From: Lysobacter enzymogenes | GTDB lineage: Bacteria; Pseudomonadota; Gammaproteobacteria; Xanthomonadales; Xanthomonadaceae | Direction: 5' to 3' | Assembly (NCBI RefSeq): GCF_900106525.1 | Contig: NZ_FNOG01000005.1 | Span: forward strand, 552,153-616,152 | DNA length: 64,000 nt | Shown here: positions 47,852-56,777 of the stretch, piece after piece | Layout of the letters: the number at the start of each line of letters is the position of its first letter | Numbering within the stretch: the first letter of the stretch is position 1 | Notes under the pieces: generated by a model | The model's database searches: none | What the model was told of the DNA's origin: nothing | The model's input: only the letters and a program-made list of their open reading frames with translations | Position numbers and translations under genes: made by a program

Positions 47852-50251
47852 ATGATGAAAGAACAATTCGTCATTGCGGGCGCGCTCAGCGTCGCAGTCA
47901 CTGCATTGTCGATGAGCGCGCTGTATCCCAGCGCCGCCAGGCTCGGCCTGGTCGACCGGCCCAACGCCCGCAAGCAACATAAGGGCGCCGTTCCGGTCAT
48001 CGGCGGCATCAGCTTCTTCCTCGGCCTGCTCGCCGGCGCGCTGTACCTGCAGCTCGGCGACCGCTACAGCATGAGCCTGCTGGCCACCGCCGGCCTGGTG
48101 GTCGCGCTGGGCGCGCTCGACGACGCGCGCGACCTCAGCGTGCGCTCGCGCCTGCTGATCCAGTCGATCGCGGTCGGCCTGATGATCACCGGCAGCGGCG
48201 TATGGCTGAACGATCTGGGCGATCTGTTCGGCACCGGGCCGATCCACCTGGGCTGGCTCGGCGTACCGGTCACGGTCATCGCCGTGGTCGGCACCATCAA
48301 CGCCTTCAACATGCTCGACGGCATCGACGGGCTCGCCGCCAGCATCGCCCTGGTGTGCATCGGCGCGATCTTCCTGTTCGACCGCGGCAACGTGCTCGAC
48401 AAGGGCGCTCTGCCGAGCCTGGCGCTGCTGTTCGTGGCGCTGTTGCCGTTCTTGTTCGTCAACCTCGGCGGCATCAGCGGGCGCAAGGTGTTCATGGGCG
48501 ACGCCGGCAGCATGCTGATCGGCTATGTGATGGCCTGGAGCCTGATCTACCTGAGCCAGCGCGGCCCCAGCCGCATCGACGCCGCCGACGCGGTGTGGTG
48601 CATCGCCCTGCCGCTGCTGGAAACGCTGAACCTGATGTACCGGCGCGTGCGCCGCGGGCTGTCGCCGTTCAAGCCCGACCGCCAGCACCTGCACTACCTG
48701 CTGCTCGACCGCGAACGTTCGCCCAAGACCGCGCTGCTGACCATCGTCGGCCTGGCCTGCACCTTCGTCGCGATCGGCTACACCTTGCGCAACCTGCCGA
48801 TCCTGCTCGGGCTGGCCGCGTTCTTCGCCATGCTCGGCGTGTACTCGCTGACCCTGAGCAACGGCGACCGCAACAAGCTGCCGAACTGGCTGCCGCGCCC
48901 GCCGCGCCAGCTCGCGTTCGCGCCGCAAGGCCCGCTCGGCGACGGCCGCGGTGCGCGCCAACCCGGGCGCGACTCCGCGCCTGCGGCGAACGGCGCGCCC
49001 GCCTACGCCCGCGGCGCGCTCGGCGAAAACGCCGCCGCCGGCGGCTTCGCACCGCTGCCGCCGATGCCCGCGACCGCCGCCTCGGTCCAACTCGGCGGCC
49101 CGGCGATCAAGACCTTGTGCGTGTTCGGCACCCGCCCCGAAGCGATCAAGATGGCGCCGCTGGCCAAGATGCTGGCCCAGGATCCGCGCTTCGACGCGCG
49201 CGTATGCGTCACCGGCCAGCACCGGCAGATGCTCGACCAGGTGCTGCAGTTGTTCGAGATCCAGCCGGATTTCGACCTCAACATCATGAAGCCCAAGCAG
49301 GACCTCACCGACGTCACCACCGCGATCCTGACCGGGATGAAGACGGTGCTGGCCGAGCTCAAGCCCGATGTGGTGCTGGTCCACGGCGACACCTCGACCA
49401 CGATGGCCGCGACCCTGGCGGCGTATTACCAGCAGATTCCGGTCGCCCACGTCGAGGCCGGCCTGCGCACCGGCAACCTGTACTCGCCGTGGCCGGAAGA
49501 AGCCAACCGCAAGCTCACCGGCGCGCTGGCAGCGATCCACTTCGCCCCGACCGAACTGTCGCGCGGCAACCTGCGCGAGGAAGGCATCCCCGACGACCGC
49601 ATCGCCATCACCGGCAACACCGTGATCGACGCGCTCAAGGACGTGCTGGTGCGGATCGAACGCACGCCGGAACTGCGCCGCGACATCGCGGCCAAGTTCG
49701 AGTTCCTGCGCGAGGAGCGCAAAGTGGTGTTGGTCACCGGCCACCGCCGCGAGAGCTTCGGCGGCGGCTTCGAGCGCATCTGCGAGGCGCTGCGCGACAC
49801 CGCGCTGCGCCATCCGGAGATCGACATCGTTTATCCGGTGCACTTGAACCCGCAGGTGCGCGAGCCGGTCAACCGCGTGCTGCGCGGGATCGCCAACGTG
49901 CATCTGATCGAGCCGCTGGACTACCTGCCGTTCGTGTACCTGATGAACCGCGCCTACATCATCCTCACCGACTCCGGCGGCATCCAGGAAGAGGCGCCGT
50001 CGCTGGGCAAACCGGTGCTGGTGATGCGCGACACCACCGAGCGGCCGGAAGCGGTGGCCGCCGGCACGGTGCGCCTGGTCGGCACCGACCGCGAGTTGAT
50101 CTGCGAAGGCATCAGCCGCCTGCTGAGCGACCGCGCCGCCTACGAAGCGATGAGCTTCGCCCACAACCCCTACGGCGACGGCCTGGCCTGCCAGCGCATC
50201 GTCGCCGCCCTGGCGCAGTTCCGCCGCGAAGACTCGCTGCTGGCCGCGTAA
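47852..50251 (+). CDS. WecA-WecB fusion: polyprenyl-P GlcNAc-1-P transferase + UDP-GlcNAc 2-epimerase
   Basis: One 799-residue frame holds two enzymes. Residues ~1-345 form a multi-pass membrane transferase of the WecA/MraY family ([38 protein letters not shown]) that starts the repeat unit by placing GlcNAc-1-phosphate on undecaprenyl phosphate. A Pro/Ala/Gly-rich linker (~345-415) follows. Residues ~420-799 are a WecB epimerase ([42 protein letters not shown]) turning UDP-GlcNAc into UDP-ManNAc. No stop or frameshift lies between them. ATG 47852 was taken over TTG 47837. The next gene, wecC, uses the epimerase product. Confidence 0.92.
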   Translation: MMKEQFVIAGALSVAVTALSMSALYPSAARLGLVDRPNARKQHKGAVPVIGGISFFLGLLAGALYLQLGDRYSMSLLATAGLVVALGALDDARDLSVRSRLLIQSIAVGLMITGSGVWLNDLGDLFGTGPIHLGWLGVPVTVIAVVGTINAFNMLDGIDGLAASIALVCIGAIFLFDRGNVLDKGALPSLALLFVALLPFLFVNLGGISGRKVFMGDAGSMLIGYVMAWSLIYLSQRGPSRIDAADAVWCIALPLLETLNLMYRRVRRGLSPFKPDRQHLHYLLLDRERSPKTALLTIVGLACTFVAIGYTLRNLPILLGLAAFFAMLGVYSLTLSNGDRNKLPNWLPRPPRQLAFAPQGPLGDGRGARQPGRDSAPAANGAPAYARGALGENAAAGGFAPLPPMPATAASVQLGGPAIKTLCVFGTRPEAIKMAPLAKMLAQDPRFDARVCVTGQHRQMLDQVLQLFEIQPDFDLNIMKPKQDLTDVTTAILTGMKTVLAELKPDVVLVHGDTSTTMAATLAAYYQQIPVAHVEAGLRTGNLYSPWPEEANRKLTGALAAIHFAPTELSRGNLREEGIPDDRIAITGNTVIDALKDVLVRIERTPELRRDIAAKFEFLREERKVVLVTGHRRESFGGGFERICEALRDTALRHPEIDIVYPVHLNPQVREPVNRVLRGIANVHLIEPLDYLPFVYLMNRAYIILTDSGGIQEEAPSLGKPVLVMRDTTERPEAVAAGTVRLVGTDRELICEGISRLLSDRAAYEAMSFAHNPYGDGLACQRIVAALAQFRREDSLLAA

Positions 50252-50262
50252 GTCCCCCACCT

Positions 50263-50296
50263 GCGCCGTCGCCGCCCTTGGCGGGCGCGACGGCGC
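50263..50296. other. Hairpin between the fusion gene and wecC
   Basis: GCGCCGTCGC (50263-50272) pairs with GCGACGGCGC (50287-50296), with further pairing inside. There is no U-tract. It could be a processing or attenuation structure in the operon mRNA. Confidence 0.45.
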
Positions 50297-50363
50297 GGGT
50301 TCATGCATTGCTGATCACGCATCCCTGAGCACCCCTGCCCCACGCAGGACCACTGGAGCCTTT

Positions 50364-51620
50364 ATGAGTTTCGACACCGTCTCGGTCATCGGCCTGGGTT
50401 ACATCGGCCTTCCCACCGCCGCCGCGTTCGCCGCGGCGGGCAAGCGCGTGATCGGCGTCGACGTGACCGCCTCGGTCGTGGACACGATCAACCGCGGCGA
50501 GATCCACATCGTCGAGCCTGCGCTCGACGTCGCCGTGCGCGCTGCGGTCGACGGCGGCCTGCTGCGCGCCAGCACCACGCCCGAACACGCCGACGCTTAC
50601 CTGATCGCGGTGCCGACGCCGTTCAAGGGCGATCACCAGCCCGACCTGGGTTACATCGAAGCCGCGGCCAAGGCGCTGGCGCCGGTGCTGCGCAAGGGCG
50701 ATCTGGTGGTGCTGGAGTCGACCTCGCCGGTCGGCGCCACCGAGCAGCTCGCGCAATGGCTGGCCGATGCGCGCGCGGACCTGAGCTTCCCGCAGCACGC
50801 GGGCGAAGCCGCCGACGTCAACGTCGCCCACTGCCCCGAGCGCGTGCTGCCGGGCCAGGTGATGCGCGAACTGATCGAGAACGACCGCGTCATCGGCGGC
50901 ATGACCCCGCGCTGCTCGCAGCGCGCCGCCGATCTGTACGGCAGCTTCGTGCGCGGCCAGTGCATCGTCACCAACGCGCGCACCGCCGAGATGTGCAAGC
51001 TCACCGAGAACGCCTTCCGCGACGTCAACATCGCCTTCGCCAACGAGCTGTCGATCATCTGCGACAAGCTCGGCATCAACGTGTGGGAACTGGTCGGGCT
51101 GGCCAATCGCCATCCGCGCGTCAACATCCTCCAGCCCGGCCCGGGCGTGGGCGGCCACTGCATCGCGGTGGACCCGTGGTTCATCGTCGACAGCGCCCCG
51201 AACGAGGCGCGGCTGATCCGCACCGCGCGCGAGGTCAACAACGGCAAGCCCGGCTGGGTGATGGACAAGATCGACGCCGCCATCGACGAGGCCAAGGCTG
51301 CCGGCAAGCAGGCGCAGGACCTGAAGATCGCGGTGTTCGGCCTGGCCTTCAAGCCCGACATCGACGACCTGCGCGAAAGCCCGGCGCTGGGCATCGCGGT
51401 GGAACTGGCGCAGCGCCACGCCGGCACGGTGCTGGCGGTGGAGCCGCACATCGAAGTCCTGCCGGCCAAGCTCAGCGCGCCCAACGTGGTGCTGTCCGAC
51501 CTGTCCACCGCCAGCCGCGAGGCCGACATCGCGGTGCTGCTGGTCGATCACAAACCTTTCAAGGAACACGTCATGCCCAAGCACATGAAGATCGTCGACA
51601 CCAAGGGCATCTGGACCTGA
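50364..51620 (+). CDS. wecC: UDP-N-acetyl-D-mannosamine dehydrogenase
   Basis: The 418-residue NAD-dependent enzyme oxidises UDP-ManNAc to UDP-ManNAcA. N-terminal Rossmann motif VIGLGYIGLPTAAAFA, substrate-linked YLIAVPTPF and VLESTSPVGATEQ, catalytic Cys in GPGVGGHCIAVDPWF, and a C-terminal domain with FGLAFKPDIDDLRESPAL. The overall pattern is WecC rather than UDP-glucose dehydrogenase. ATG 50364 follows TGGAGC. Placed directly after the WecA-WecB fusion, it completes a route from UDP-GlcNAc to UDP-ManNAcA, so the polymer is expected to contain this acidic sugar. Confidence 0.94.
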   Translation: MSFDTVSVIGLGYIGLPTAAAFAAAGKRVIGVDVTASVVDTINRGEIHIVEPALDVAVRAAVDGGLLRASTTPEHADAYLIAVPTPFKGDHQPDLGYIEAAAKALAPVLRKGDLVVLESTSPVGATEQLAQWLADARADLSFPQHAGEAADVNVAHCPERVLPGQVMRELIENDRVIGGMTPRCSQRAADLYGSFVRGQCIVTNARTAEMCKLTENAFRDVNIAFANELSIICDKLGINVWELVGLANRHPRVNILQPGPGVGGHCIAVDPWFIVDSAPNEARLIRTAREVNNGKPGWVMDKIDAAIDEAKAAGKQAQDLKIAVFGLAFKPDIDDLRESPALGIAVELAQRHAGTVLAVEPHIEVLPAKLSAPNVVLSDLSTASREADIAVLLVDHKPFKEHVMPKHMKIVDTKGIWT

Positions 51621-51666
51621 GCGCGACAGCGCCCGGTTCCAGGTCCGGCTGCGGAAGCCCTGCAAG

Positions 51667-52956
51667 ATGATGCGGCGTCTGATCGGCACCGCCAGCCTGT
51701 CGGCGGTCAGCGCGATGGCCTCGCGCGGCGCGTTGTTCGCCGGCGTGCTGGCGGCCGCGCATTACCTCGGCCCGGCGGCGTTCGGCCAGTTCACCCTGAT
51801 CCAGACCACCGCGCTGTTGTTCACCACCTTCTGCGCGCTGAGCCTGGGCCAGATGGCGACCAAGATCGTGGCCGAGGCCGTCGCGTCCGGGGAGGGACGC
51901 GTGTCGGCCGCGCTGACCGTCTCGTACGGCTCGGCGGTGCTGGCCTCGCTGGTGTTCGCCGCGCTGCTGCTGGCCTGCTCGTATCCGCTCGCGGTCAAGC
52001 TCGGCGGCTCCAGCGACCTGGCGGTGGTCTACGCCAGTTCTTCGCTGCTGGTGCTGACCGGCTTCGTCGGCGCGATCCAGAACGGCGTGGCGCTGGCGCT
52101 GCACAAGGTCAAGCAGCAGGCGGTGGCCAATCTGCTGACCGCGCCGGTGGTGTTCGCGATCATGTGGGGCGCGGCGACCCAGCGCGACATCGGCTGGGCG
52201 GTGTACGGCTCGATCGCCGCGCAATGGCTGATCGTGATCGGCCAGGAACGCGTGCTGCGCCGCTACCGGCGCGAGCACGGCGAACGCCTGGCGTGGTCGG
52301 CGGCCACGCGCGAGGACTGGGCGGTGGTCTGGCGCCTGGGCCTGCCGTCCTCGCTGTCGGGCCTGCTGACCATGCCGGCGATCTGGCTGTCGATGGCGAT
52401 GCTCGCGCACAGCGCGCACGGCGACGCCGAACTCGGCCATTTCGCCCTGGGCAACCAGGCGCGCTCGATCCTGCTGTTCGGCATGGGGGTGGTCGCCAAC
52501 GCGGCGCTGCCGATGCTGTCGGCGGCGATCGTGCGCGGCGCGCGCGACGAAGCCGCTGCCACCCTGCGCCAGTCCATCGCCTTGCTGGTCGTGGTCACCG
52601 CCTGCATCGCCGGCGTGCTGGCGATGGCCGCGCCGATCGCGGTGGCGCGCTTCGCTCCGGCCTATGCCGAAGCGATCGTGCCGCTGCAATGGCTGCTGCT
52701 GTCGGCGGTGGCGACCGCGCCGACCACGATCCTGATGCGCAAGGCCACCGCCGACGGCCGCCCCGGCGTGCTGCTGATCGGCAACGCCGCCTTCGCCGCC
52801 AGCCTGATCGGCGCGGCGGCGCTGGCGCTCAAGCTCGGCGCCGGCGCGACCGGCGTGGCGGTCGCCTACGCCGTCGCCTCGAGCGTGCAACTCATCGTTT
52901 TCGCCACCTGCAACCGCCGCGAACTGCGTTGGTCCGCGGCGCAAAGCAAGACTTGA
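51667..52956 (+). CDS. Wzx-type lipid-linked repeat-unit flippase
   Basis: The 429-residue protein has about 12 hydrophobic segments spread over its length (for example FAGVLAAAHYLGPAAFGQFT at the start, IALLVVVTACIAGVLAMAAP in the middle), the pattern of the MOP/polysaccharide transport family. It moves undecaprenyl-linked repeat units across the inner membrane. The partner polymerase lies two genes downstream. Sequence conservation in this family is low, so the call rests on topology and context. Confidence 0.85.
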   Translation: MMRRLIGTASLSAVSAMASRGALFAGVLAAAHYLGPAAFGQFTLIQTTALLFTTFCALSLGQMATKIVAEAVASGEGRVSAALTVSYGSAVLASLVFAALLLACSYPLAVKLGGSSDLAVVYASSSLLVLTGFVGAIQNGVALALHKVKQQAVANLLTAPVVFAIMWGAATQRDIGWAVYGSIAAQWLIVIGQERVLRRYRREHGERLAWSAATREDWAVVWRLGLPSSLSGLLTMPAIWLSMAMLAHSAHGDAELGHFALGNQARSILLFGMGVVANAALPMLSAAIVRGARDEAAATLRQSIALLVVVTACIAGVLAMAAPIAVARFAPAYAEAIVPLQWLLLSAVATAPTTILMRKATADGRPGVLLIGNAAFAASLIGAAALALKLGAGATGVAVAYAVASSVQLIVFATCNRRELRWSAAQSKT

Positions 52957-52969
52957 TAGGAGCAAGCCC

Positions 52970-53560
52970 ATGAAAGCCTTTCGCCTGCTCAAGAAAGCCA
53001 TCGTGCTGAGCCTCATCCGCCTGGGCTGGTTCATCAAGCCCGGCCTGGTCACGCGTCTGTACGCGTGGTTCCTGCGCTCGGAAGGCGCGCAGATCGAGGA
53101 ACGGCCGAACTACCTGTCGGCCAAGATCTGGTTCGACGGCACCGACTATTCGCTGATCCGCCTCGGCCAGGGCTGCACGATCTCCAGCAACGTGCGCATC
53201 CTCACCCACGACTGGGCGATCCATACCGTGGCCAAGGAGCTGGGGCTTAAATTCGACAAGCCGCAGGGGCGGATCAAGCCGATCTCGATCGGCCGCCACG
53301 CCTTCATCGGCACCGGCTCGATCATCATGCCCGGCGCCGACATCGGCGCGGGCTGCATCGTCGGCGCCGGCGCGGTGGTGCGCGGCACGATTCCGCCGCT
53401 GAGCATCGTGATCGGCAATCCGGGCCAGATCGTCGGCTCGGTCGCCGAGTACGTCGAGCGCGCCACCCGCGGCGCCGGCGTCGGCCCGGTCGAGCAGGCC
53501 GCGTTGAAGCAGGCCGCGCAGGCGCACGCCGCCGCGCTCGCCGGCGCGCGAGCGGGCTGA
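52970..53560 (+). CDS. Acyltransferase of the hexapeptide-repeat family
   Basis: The 196-residue protein has left-handed beta-helix repeats (ISIGRHAFIGTGSIIMPGAD, IGAGCIVGAGAVVRGTIPP, IVIGNPGQIVG) as in WbbJ/NodL-type O-acetyltransferases. It probably adds acetyl groups to a sugar of the polymer. ATG 52970 follows TAGGAG. It sits between the flippase (13 bases) and the polymerase (16 bases) in the same operon. An Ala-rich tail follows the catalytic core. Confidence 0.88.
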   Translation: MKAFRLLKKAIVLSLIRLGWFIKPGLVTRLYAWFLRSEGAQIEERPNYLSAKIWFDGTDYSLIRLGQGCTISSNVRILTHDWAIHTVAKELGLKFDKPQGRIKPISIGRHAFIGTGSIIMPGADIGAGCIVGAGAVVRGTIPPLSIVIGNPGQIVGSVAEYVERATRGAGVGPVEQAALKQAAQAHAAALAGARAG

Positions 53561-53576
53561 GGACGGATCGGCTGCG

Positions 53577-54776
53577 ATGCGGATTCCCGCGCCCAAGCTG
53601 TTGCTGGCACCGGCCTGCCTGGGCCTGTTCCTGCTGTCGGGCTGGGCCTCGGTGTTCTTCGCCGTGGACACCGATCTGGTCCAGTACGCGGCCATCGCCG
53701 CGACCATCGTGCTCGGCGGACTGTCGCTGTCCTACAGCGGGCTCAACCGCTTCGCCTGCCTGCTGCCGGTGATCGTGTGCCTGATCGCGTTCGCCCAGAT
53801 CGCCTACCTGGACACCCATATCGGCCACCGGCCCAAGGAACTCAAGTTCTATCTGATCCTGGTGTTCTGCGCCTACTGCGCCTGCTTCGTGCTGCGCGGC
53901 GCGGCGGCCGAGCAGTTCGTCAAGATCTATGTGGCGCTGTGCTTCTTGCTCAGTGTTGCCGCGCTGGCGATGAACAAGGGCGCCGACGCCGGCGCGCAGC
54001 GGCTGATGCAGGGCGACGGCAATCCGATCTGGATCGCGCGCGCGGCCGGCACCGCGATCATGTTCCTGGCCTGGCGCCTGCTCACCGATACGCGCCGGCA
54101 GGCGCTGCGCATCGCACTGATCCTGCCGTGCGTGGCGGCGCTGGTGCTGGCCGGCTCGCGCGGCCCGATCCTGTCGCTGCTGCTCGGCCTGGGCGTGCTG
54201 CTGGTGCTGACCAACCGCGGCGCGCTGCTGCTCTCGCGCAAGGTGTGGGCGGCGGGGCTGGCGGTGGTGCTGCTCGCGGTCGCCGCGGCGGTGATGGCGC
54301 CGGACGGGATCAAGGACCGCTTGGCCAGTCTGGTGGTCAGCAACTACAGCGGCAGCGACGTGCTGCGCATGAACCTGTACGAAGTGTCGTTCTCGATGCT
54401 GCGCGACACCTTGTTCGGCCAGGGCTTCGGCGCGTTCGAGGCCAGCGGTGCGCTGCAGCCCTACCCGCACAACCTGCTGATCGAAACCCTGATCGAACCG
54501 GGCCTGATCTTCACCGTGTTCTTCTTCGCCCTGATCGTCTACGCGATCGCGCGCCTGTACCGCAGCGCCAAGCGCAGCCAGGGCCGCGACCTGGTCGCGA
54601 CCTTCCTGTGCGCGCTGTCGCTGTACTCGCTGGCCAACGCCATGTTCAGCGGCGACATCACCAGCCCGAAAGAACTGTACCTGTGCGTGTTCTATGCGTT
54701 GTCCACCGCGTTCGTCGTGCGTACCGCGAACGTCCAACGCCCCGTTCCCGCGTCGTCCCAGCCCATCGCCCACTGA
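53577..54776 (+). CDS. Wzy-type polysaccharide polymerase (O-antigen ligase family)
   Basis: The 399-residue membrane protein has ~10-12 hydrophobic segments and one larger loop (~265-310). That loop holds FGQGFGAFEASG and then YPHNLLIETLIEPGLI, the His-containing signature of the O-antigen ligase/polymerase family (PF04932). In this context, with flippase and copolymerase, it most likely joins repeat units in the periplasm. A ligase role cannot be excluded by sequence, but no lipid A-core genes are nearby. Confidence 0.88.
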   Translation: MRIPAPKLLLAPACLGLFLLSGWASVFFAVDTDLVQYAAIAATIVLGGLSLSYSGLNRFACLLPVIVCLIAFAQIAYLDTHIGHRPKELKFYLILVFCAYCACFVLRGAAAEQFVKIYVALCFLLSVAALAMNKGADAGAQRLMQGDGNPIWIARAAGTAIMFLAWRLLTDTRRQALRIALILPCVAALVLAGSRGPILSLLLGLGVLLVLTNRGALLLSRKVWAAGLAVVLLAVAAAVMAPDGIKDRLASLVVSNYSGSDVLRMNLYEVSFSMLRDTLFGQGFGAFEASGALQPYPHNLLIETLIEPGLIFTVFFFALIVYAIARLYRSAKRSQGRDLVATFLCALSLYSLANAMFSGDITSPKELYLCVFYALSTAFVVRTANVQRPVPASSQPIAH

Positions 54777-54802
54777 CCCGGCGCCACTTTCGAATCCTCG
54801 AT

Positions 54803-55900
54803 ATGCAAGCGATCATCCTCGGCCAAGGCAATCCCTATCTGAAGAACCCGTACCTGGCGAAGCTGTCGAAAGTGCTCGACAGCGCCCAGGTGCCTTACGA
54901 GTTCTGGATCTGGAGCCGCGACAAGCAAGCGCGCGACCTGCCCAAGGTGCGCGTGCTGCTGAGCTTCGGCTCCTGGGGCGGCGGCGCGGTCAACGCGCTG
55001 GGCTATGCGCTGTGGGTGCTGTGGCTGACCGCGCGGGTGTTCGCCCAGCCGCGCGCCGGCGTGTACTTCTGCTCGCGCCTGGACGCCGCGCTGCCCTGCG
55101 CGCTGGTCTCCAGCCTGCGCCGCTGCCGCTACGTGTTCCTCGACCGCGACAAACTGTCCAAGAGCTACGCCTGGCCGGCGCCGGTCAAGCGCTTCATCGA
55201 GCTGCTGGAACGCTTCGTCGGCCGCCGCGCCGCACTGCACGTGGTGCCCGGCGATTCGCGCACCGAAGGCAACGACAGCGACAACGTGCGGGTGGTGCGC
55301 AACACCCCGCACACCGACACCATCGCCCGCGCCCGCCAGATCGCCGCGGCGCTGCCGCCGCGCGACGGCCGGCTGCGGGTGCTGGTCAGCGGGCTAATCT
55401 CGCCCGAGCGCGGCGCCGCGATGATGCGCGAAGCGGTCGAAGCCTGCGCCGGCAAGATCGACTTCGTCGCCGCCGGGCGCCTGCTCGGGCCCGACGCGCA
55501 GCGCCTGGCCGACGGCCTGGGCGAGCGCTACCGCGGCATCGTCAGCAACGAGGAAGCGCTGGCGATGCTGCTGAGCTGCGACGTGGTGCTGGCCTTCTAC
55601 GACCCGGCGCTGGAGATCAACCGCCTGGCCGAGCCGAACAAATGGTTCGACTGCGCGGCGCTGGAAATCCCGTTCTTCACCAATCCCGGTTTGTTCACCT
55701 CGGCCCCGTTCGAGCAGCGCCAGGCTTGTTTCCTCGCCGACTACGGCGACGGCGCGCAGCTGGCGCGCGAACTGCTGCGCATCGACGCCGACCGTTCGCT
55801 GCTGGAAACCCGTCGTCACGGCCTGCGCCAGATGCGCTACGAGGCCTGGGACACGGCGATGGCGCGGGTGATCGCCGAATGCGCGGAGCTGACACCATGA
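54803..55900 (+). CDS. Glycosyltransferase, GT-B type
   Basis: A 365-residue cytosolic protein starting MQAIILGQGNPYLKNPYLAK. It has a two-domain GT-B outline: an N-terminal half with VLLSFGSWGGGAVNALGY and VYFCSRLDAALPCALV, and a C-terminal half starting LRVLVSGLISPERGA with EINRLAEPNKWFDCAALEIP, the acidic donor-binding stretch typical of GT4-like enzymes. Donor and acceptor are unknown. It overlaps the next gene by 4 bases (ATGA), so the two are co-translated. Confidence 0.82.
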   Translation: MQAIILGQGNPYLKNPYLAKLSKVLDSAQVPYEFWIWSRDKQARDLPKVRVLLSFGSWGGGAVNALGYALWVLWLTARVFAQPRAGVYFCSRLDAALPCALVSSLRRCRYVFLDRDKLSKSYAWPAPVKRFIELLERFVGRRAALHVVPGDSRTEGNDSDNVRVVRNTPHTDTIARARQIAAALPPRDGRLRVLVSGLISPERGAAMMREAVEACAGKIDFVAAGRLLGPDAQRLADGLGERYRGIVSNEEALAMLLSCDVVLAFYDPALEINRLAEPNKWFDCAALEIPFFTNPGLFTSAPFEQRQACFLADYGDGAQLARELLRIDADRSLLETRRHGLRQMRYEAWDTAMARVIAECAELTP

Positions 55901-56724
55901 ACCTTCCCCCCGTTTCGCCAACCCTGCGCGCGCTGTCCGCCGCCGCGTTGCTGTGCGCGCTGGCGCTGGCGCCGGCCGCGTCCGCGCGCGACTTCAAGCT
56001 CTACAACAACACCAAGTACACCGACGGCGACGACCGCAGTCTCGACATCGCCCGCTCCAACCTGCTCGGCGAGCCGCAGTTACCGGAACTGGCCAAGGGC
56101 ACCATGCCCGACGAGCGGCGCTACAAGGACGCGGTGCGCGCCAGCCTGGGCAATCCCGGGCCGCTGGTGCTGGACTTCGAACACATCAATCTGGCCAAAG
56201 ACCCCGAGCTGTCGGCGATCAACCTCGACAAGCTGCAGACCCTGGCGCGCTGGACTCGCGAAGCCGCGCCCGGCCGCCAGATCGGTTACTACGGTTTCCC
56301 CGGTTCGATCGACAAGAACGATCCCGTGCGCGGCAAGGAACTGGCCAAGTCGGTCGATATTTTCTTCCCCTCGCTCTACACCGTCGACGACGATCGCGAC
56401 CGTTGGCGCCGGCGCCTGGACAACATGATCGCCGCTTCGCGCAAGCTCGATCCGTCCAAGCCGGTGCTGCCGTTCGTGTGGCCGCAGTACCACGACAAGA
56501 CTCCGCGCGACGGCGAATTCGTCGCTTCCGATTACTGGAAATTCCAGCTCGACCAGCTGCATCGCGCCGCCGACGGCGCGGTCATCTGGAGCAAGCGCGT
56601 CAGCGGCGGCGAGCGCGACTGGGTGCCGGTCACCCGCAGTTTCATCCAGTCGGCCAAGCCCGCTTCCGCCGCGCCCGCATCGAACCGCCCTGCGTCGAAC
56701 CGCCCCGCTCCGCCACGCCCCTGA
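55897..56724 (+). CDS. Secreted TIM-barrel protein resembling hyaluronidase (GH56)
   Basis: The 275-residue protein has a signal peptide (ALSAAALLCALALAPAASA). The spacing of LVLDFEHINLA (candidate acid Glu), IGYYGFPGSID, DIFFPSLYTVDD, PVLPFVWPQYHD and HRAADGAVIWSK follows the order of conserved blocks in GH56 hyaluronidases (DWE, GYYxFP, YPSxY, viW). Disulfide cysteines of animal enzymes are absent and overall similarity is low, so this is a fold-level guess. It ends in a Pro/Ser/Ala repeat (ASNRPASNRPAPPRP). It may trim or process the exopolysaccharide in the periplasm. Confidence 0.6.
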   Translation: MNLPPVSPTLRALSAAALLCALALAPAASARDFKLYNNTKYTDGDDRSLDIARSNLLGEPQLPELAKGTMPDERRYKDAVRASLGNPGPLVLDFEHINLAKDPELSAINLDKLQTLARWTREAAPGRQIGYYGFPGSIDKNDPVRGKELAKSVDIFFPSLYTVDDDRDRWRRRLDNMIAASRKLDPSKPVLPFVWPQYHDKTPRDGEFVASDYWKFQLDQLHRAADGAVIWSKRVSGGERDWVPVTRSFIQSAKPASAAPASNRPASNRPAPPRP

Positions 56725-56777
56725 GCGCGCCCGCCCCCGAGCGTTCCTCTCCCCCGCATCGAAATCCCGGAACCGCC

